DNA of 7,624 bases from an uncultured Bacteroides sp. (GTDB lineage Bacteria > Bacteroidota > Bacteroidia > Bacteroidales > Bacteroidaceae): contig CAAEFE010000007.1 of NCBI GenBank assembly GCA_900755095.1, forward strand, positions 1-7,624, read 5' to 3'. Of this stretch, positions 6,582 through 7,624 are shown piece by piece. The translations under genes and the position numbers were made by a program. The first letter of the stretch is position 1; the number at the start of each line of letters is the position of its first letter. The notes under the pieces were generated by a model. That model had not been told where the DNA came from, ran no database searches, and saw only the letters and a program-made list of their open reading frames with translations.

Positions 6582-6587
6582 AGGAAA

Positions 6588-7028
6588 ATGAAACCGTCAG
6601 AACTACAAGAAAAAACCTGTCATCAATTCGATTGTGCTATTAAAACAGTTATACGTCATAGAGCGATTGACTTCTATCGAGCGATACGTCGTTCAGAGAA
6701 AAAAGAAATGCCATTCGCCGAAATTATGGACGACCTCTTAAATTCCATAGGTACAGAAGATACATATTCTACGGATTATGTTGCGGTATTTGAAGTCTGT
6801 GGAGAAAAAGTATCAATCGAAGATGAACAACTGGCTCGTGCATTGAAAGCTATTGAAGAACGAAAGCGTAATATCGTTTTACAGTATTTTTTCATTGGCG
6901 ACACGGACACTTACATTGGGAAAATGCTTGACTGTTCCAGAGCGAATGTAACGAAGTGCAGAATACAAGCACTAGACAAGTTAAAGCAACTGATTGAGGA
7001 GGAAAAAGAAAAATGCCAAAAGAGCTGA
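6588..7028 (+). CDS. Tn916 Orf7-like sigma-70 region 4 protein (146 aa)
   Basis: This is a small sigma-factor-like regulator of the ICE. The C-terminal half (about residues 82-139) is a region 4-type domain: LARALKAIEERKRNIVLQYFF, then a helix-turn-helix DTYIGKMLDCSRANVTKCRIQALDKLK. The N-terminus (MKPSELQEKTCHQFDCAIKTVIRHRAIDFYRAI) and the STDY segment resemble Tn916 Orf7 as I remember it. In Tn916, Orf7 and Orf8 promote transcription leading to excision and transfer. I chose ATG 6588, 8 nt after GGAGG; a GTG at 6579 in the same frame lies within the ribosome binding site and is not used. The hairpin at 6553-6581 covers that site. The gene overlaps orf8 by 16 nt, so the two are probably co-translated. 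No orf9-type repressor gene lies upstream. Confidence 0.88.
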   Translation: MKPSELQEKTCHQFDCAIKTVIRHRAIDFYRAIRRSEKKEMPFAEIMDDLLNSIGTEDTYSTDYVAVFEVCGEKVSIEDEQLARALKAIEERKRNIVLQYFFIGDTDTYIGKMLDCSRANVTKCRIQALDKLKQLIEEEKEKCQKS

Positions 7029-7246
7029 CACCGACTTTCACGGTTATTTCCAAAGCCTGCGACGGCGACGAAACAGCAATTTCAAAAATCTTGGAATTTT
7101 ATGACCCATATATCAATCAGTGCTGTATGCGTCCGTTTTACGACGATAACAACAACTTACGTCTTGCGGTAGATTTGGAAATGAAAGGTTTTATCAAAGA
7201 AGCGATTATTCGTAAAATCTTAAACTTTGATATTAAACGCTTCTAA
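7013..7246 (+). CDS. Tn916 Orf8-like helix-turn-helix conjugative transposon protein (77 aa)
   Basis: This short protein belongs to the helix-turn-helix domain family found next to orf7 in Tn916-like elements. The features remembered for that family are visible: an N-terminal segment with a GD(E)xAI motif (ACDGDETAISKILEFYDPYI), a central YDDNNNLRLAVD, and a C-terminal helix FIKEAIIRKILNFDI. In Tn916, Orf8 works with Orf7 to raise transcription of the transfer genes. The ribosome binding site GAGGAGG (6996-7002) is 10 nt upstream, inside the end of orf7, with which it overlaps by 16 nt. Length is normal for the family. The family call is firm in context; the biochemical role is not read from the sequence. 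Confidence 0.85.
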   Translation: MPKELTPTFTVISKACDGDETAISKILEFYDPYINQCCMRPFYDDNNNLRLAVDLEMKGFIKEAIIRKILNFDIKRF

Positions 7247-7279
7247 TTCATATTGGGATTGATTATGCCCGTCTGGTCT

Positions 7280-7308
7280 TTGACAACTGAATAAAGCAGA
7301 CAGATACG
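7280..7308 (+). promoter_or_regulatory. Weak candidate promoter upstream of xis
   Basis: TTGACA (7280-7285) is a perfect -35 hexamer. Seventeen nt further on is GATACG (7303-7308), which matches the -10 consensus at only 3 of 6 positions. If used, transcription would begin near 7315, inside the structured region, and would exclude the 5' arm of its outer stem. Confidence 0.3.
7283..7298 (+). repeat. 16-nt direct repeat, copy 2
   Basis: ACAACTGAATAAAGCA, matching 15 of 16 bases with copy 1 at 6403-6418. It starts within the TTGACA hexamer and runs into the 5' arm of the outer stem of the pre-xis structured region. Confidence 0.5.
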
Positions 7309-7542
7309 TTTGTGAGATAGCAAGCCACGGGGACTGTACGCCATGACCTTTCCAAAAGAAAGCGAGCGACCCACGCAGTGATCCGAGAGCGACTGTTGGA
7401 ATAGTCGTTTTGCCACGACCTATCCTCACAGAATAATGATACGTCCGCATGGTGCGGTTCTGCCCACAAGAATGGGAATAGTTGAGATACTAACGGAGCT
7501 TTCCAAAGCCGTTTGTCTGCTTGTAAAAAAATGACACACAGT

Positions 7543-7552
7543 AAAGGGGGTG
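7543..7552 (+). promoter_or_regulatory. Ribosome binding site of xis
   Basis: AAAGGGGGTG lies 8 nt before ATG 7561. It is just outside the outer stem of the structured region, which ends at 7522. Confidence 0.65.
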
Positions 7553-7560
7553 CATAGATT

Positions 7561-7624
7561 ATGAACAATACTGATGTGCCTATCTGGGAAAAATATACGC
7601 TGACGATTGAAGAAGCGTCCAAAT
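7561..7624 (+). CDS. xis: Excisionase (Xis), Tn916 family, 5' part only
   Basis: The first 21 codons, [21 protein letters not shown], are present before the window ends. They closely resemble my recollection of the Tn916 Xis N-terminus ([21 protein letters not shown]), a protein of about 67 residues that binds the element ends and directs Int toward excision. The part seen covers the start of the winged-helix DNA-binding fold. The integrase gene should follow outside the window. The start is supported by AAAGGGGGTG 8 nt upstream. Confidence 0.9.
   Translation, partial: [21 protein letters not shown]

Larger units (their letters stand above)
7247..7560 (+). ncRNA. Structured untranslated region between orf8-like gene and xis
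   Basis: No convincing gene lies here, but many segments are complementary. AAGCAGACA (7294-7302) pairs with TGTCTGCTT (7514-7522), enclosing about 210 nt. Inside, TGTGAGATAG (7311-7320) pairs with CTATCCTCACA (7420-7430) with one bulged C. Local hairpins are CGACT/AGTCG (7390-7394, 7403-7407), CCGCA/TGCGG (about 7445-7457) and a GCTT/AAGC stem within AACG/CGTT (about 7492-7513). Together they resemble a closed multi-branched RNA. No T run follows, so it is not a simple terminator. It could be a long 5' leader of xis, a stand-alone RNA or a protein-binding DNA region. I cannot assign it to a known RNA family. Confidence 0.5.
1..7624. mobile_element. Internal part of a Tn916-family conjugative transposon (cargo plus regulation/excision module)
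   Basis: The gene order sigma-like orf7, HTH orf8, structured non-coding region and xis at the right end is that of the Tn916/Tn1549-type regulation and recombination module. The start of the last gene ([21 protein letters not shown]) closely resembles my recollection of Tn916 Xis. The two-component and ABC transporter genes lie where Tn916 carries tet(M), so I infer they are cargo. No integrase, relaxase, mating-pore gene or element terminus lies in the window, so the extent of the element to the left is inferred. Membership of the first gene (81-305) in the element is likely but unproven. Confidence 0.75.

Noticed and set aside
6337..6582. 81-aa frame between the ABC operon and the orf7-like gene
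   Set aside because: It begins at a TTG inside the spacer after the 6330-6336 ribosome binding site, runs through the terminator and the ribosome-binding-site hairpin, and has low-complexity Phe/Lys content. It is best explained as an open frame over regulatory DNA.
6579..6587. GTG start for the orf7-like gene
   Set aside because: The GTG lies within the Shine-Dalgarno sequence itself. ATG 6588 has ideal spacing from it.
7220..7622. Two minus-strand frames (7220-7450 and 7263-7622) across the pre-xis region
   Set aside because: They overlap orf8 or xis on the opposite strand, have no ribosome binding site or recognisable domain, and cover the self-complementary region, whose open frames are likely incidental.

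Overview
The window looks like the cargo and regulatory end of a Tn916-family integrative conjugative element (ICE) from a low-GC Firmicute, probably a gut Clostridia or related host. Three things at the right end support this: a small sigma-70 region 4-like protein (Orf7-like), a 77-aa helix-turn-helix ICE protein (Orf8-like), and the first 21 codons of an excisionase, which resemble Tn916 Xis as I recall it. The integrase, the conjugation genes and the element ends are outside the window. The low-GC DNA and strong AGGAGG-type ribosome binding sites fit a Firmicute. The species cannot be named from the sequence.

Layout: (1) 81-305, a 74-aa protein weakly resembling the C-terminal output domain of Spo0A, followed by a terminator hairpin. 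(2) 351-2323, minus strand: an OmpR-type response regulator and a membrane histidine kinase overlapping by 7 nt. (3) 2324-2485: a divergent control region with two near-identical 19-bp tandem-repeat boxes, each pointing toward its own operon. (4) 2486-6313, plus strand: a tightly packed operon of a lipoprotein, two MacB/FtsX-type permeases and an ABC ATPase. (5) 6314-6587: a 12-codon leader ORF, a rho-independent terminator and a hairpin that buries the ribosome binding site of the next gene. (6) 6588-7246: orf7-like and orf8-like genes. (7) 7247-7560: a roughly 300-nt untranslated stretch rich in complementary segments. (8) 7561-end: partial xis.

Working model (inference): the kinase senses an envelope signal, perhaps a peptide or antibiotic, through its extracellular domain. 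The regulator then switches on its own operon and the transporter operon from the paired boxes. The transporter probably protects the envelope or exports a compound, and it sits where Tn916 carries tet(M). The short ORF, terminator and hairpin between cargo and the orf7-orf8-xis module could limit read-through and translation of the excision genes. The Tn916 orf9 repressor gene is not present at its usual place next to orf7.
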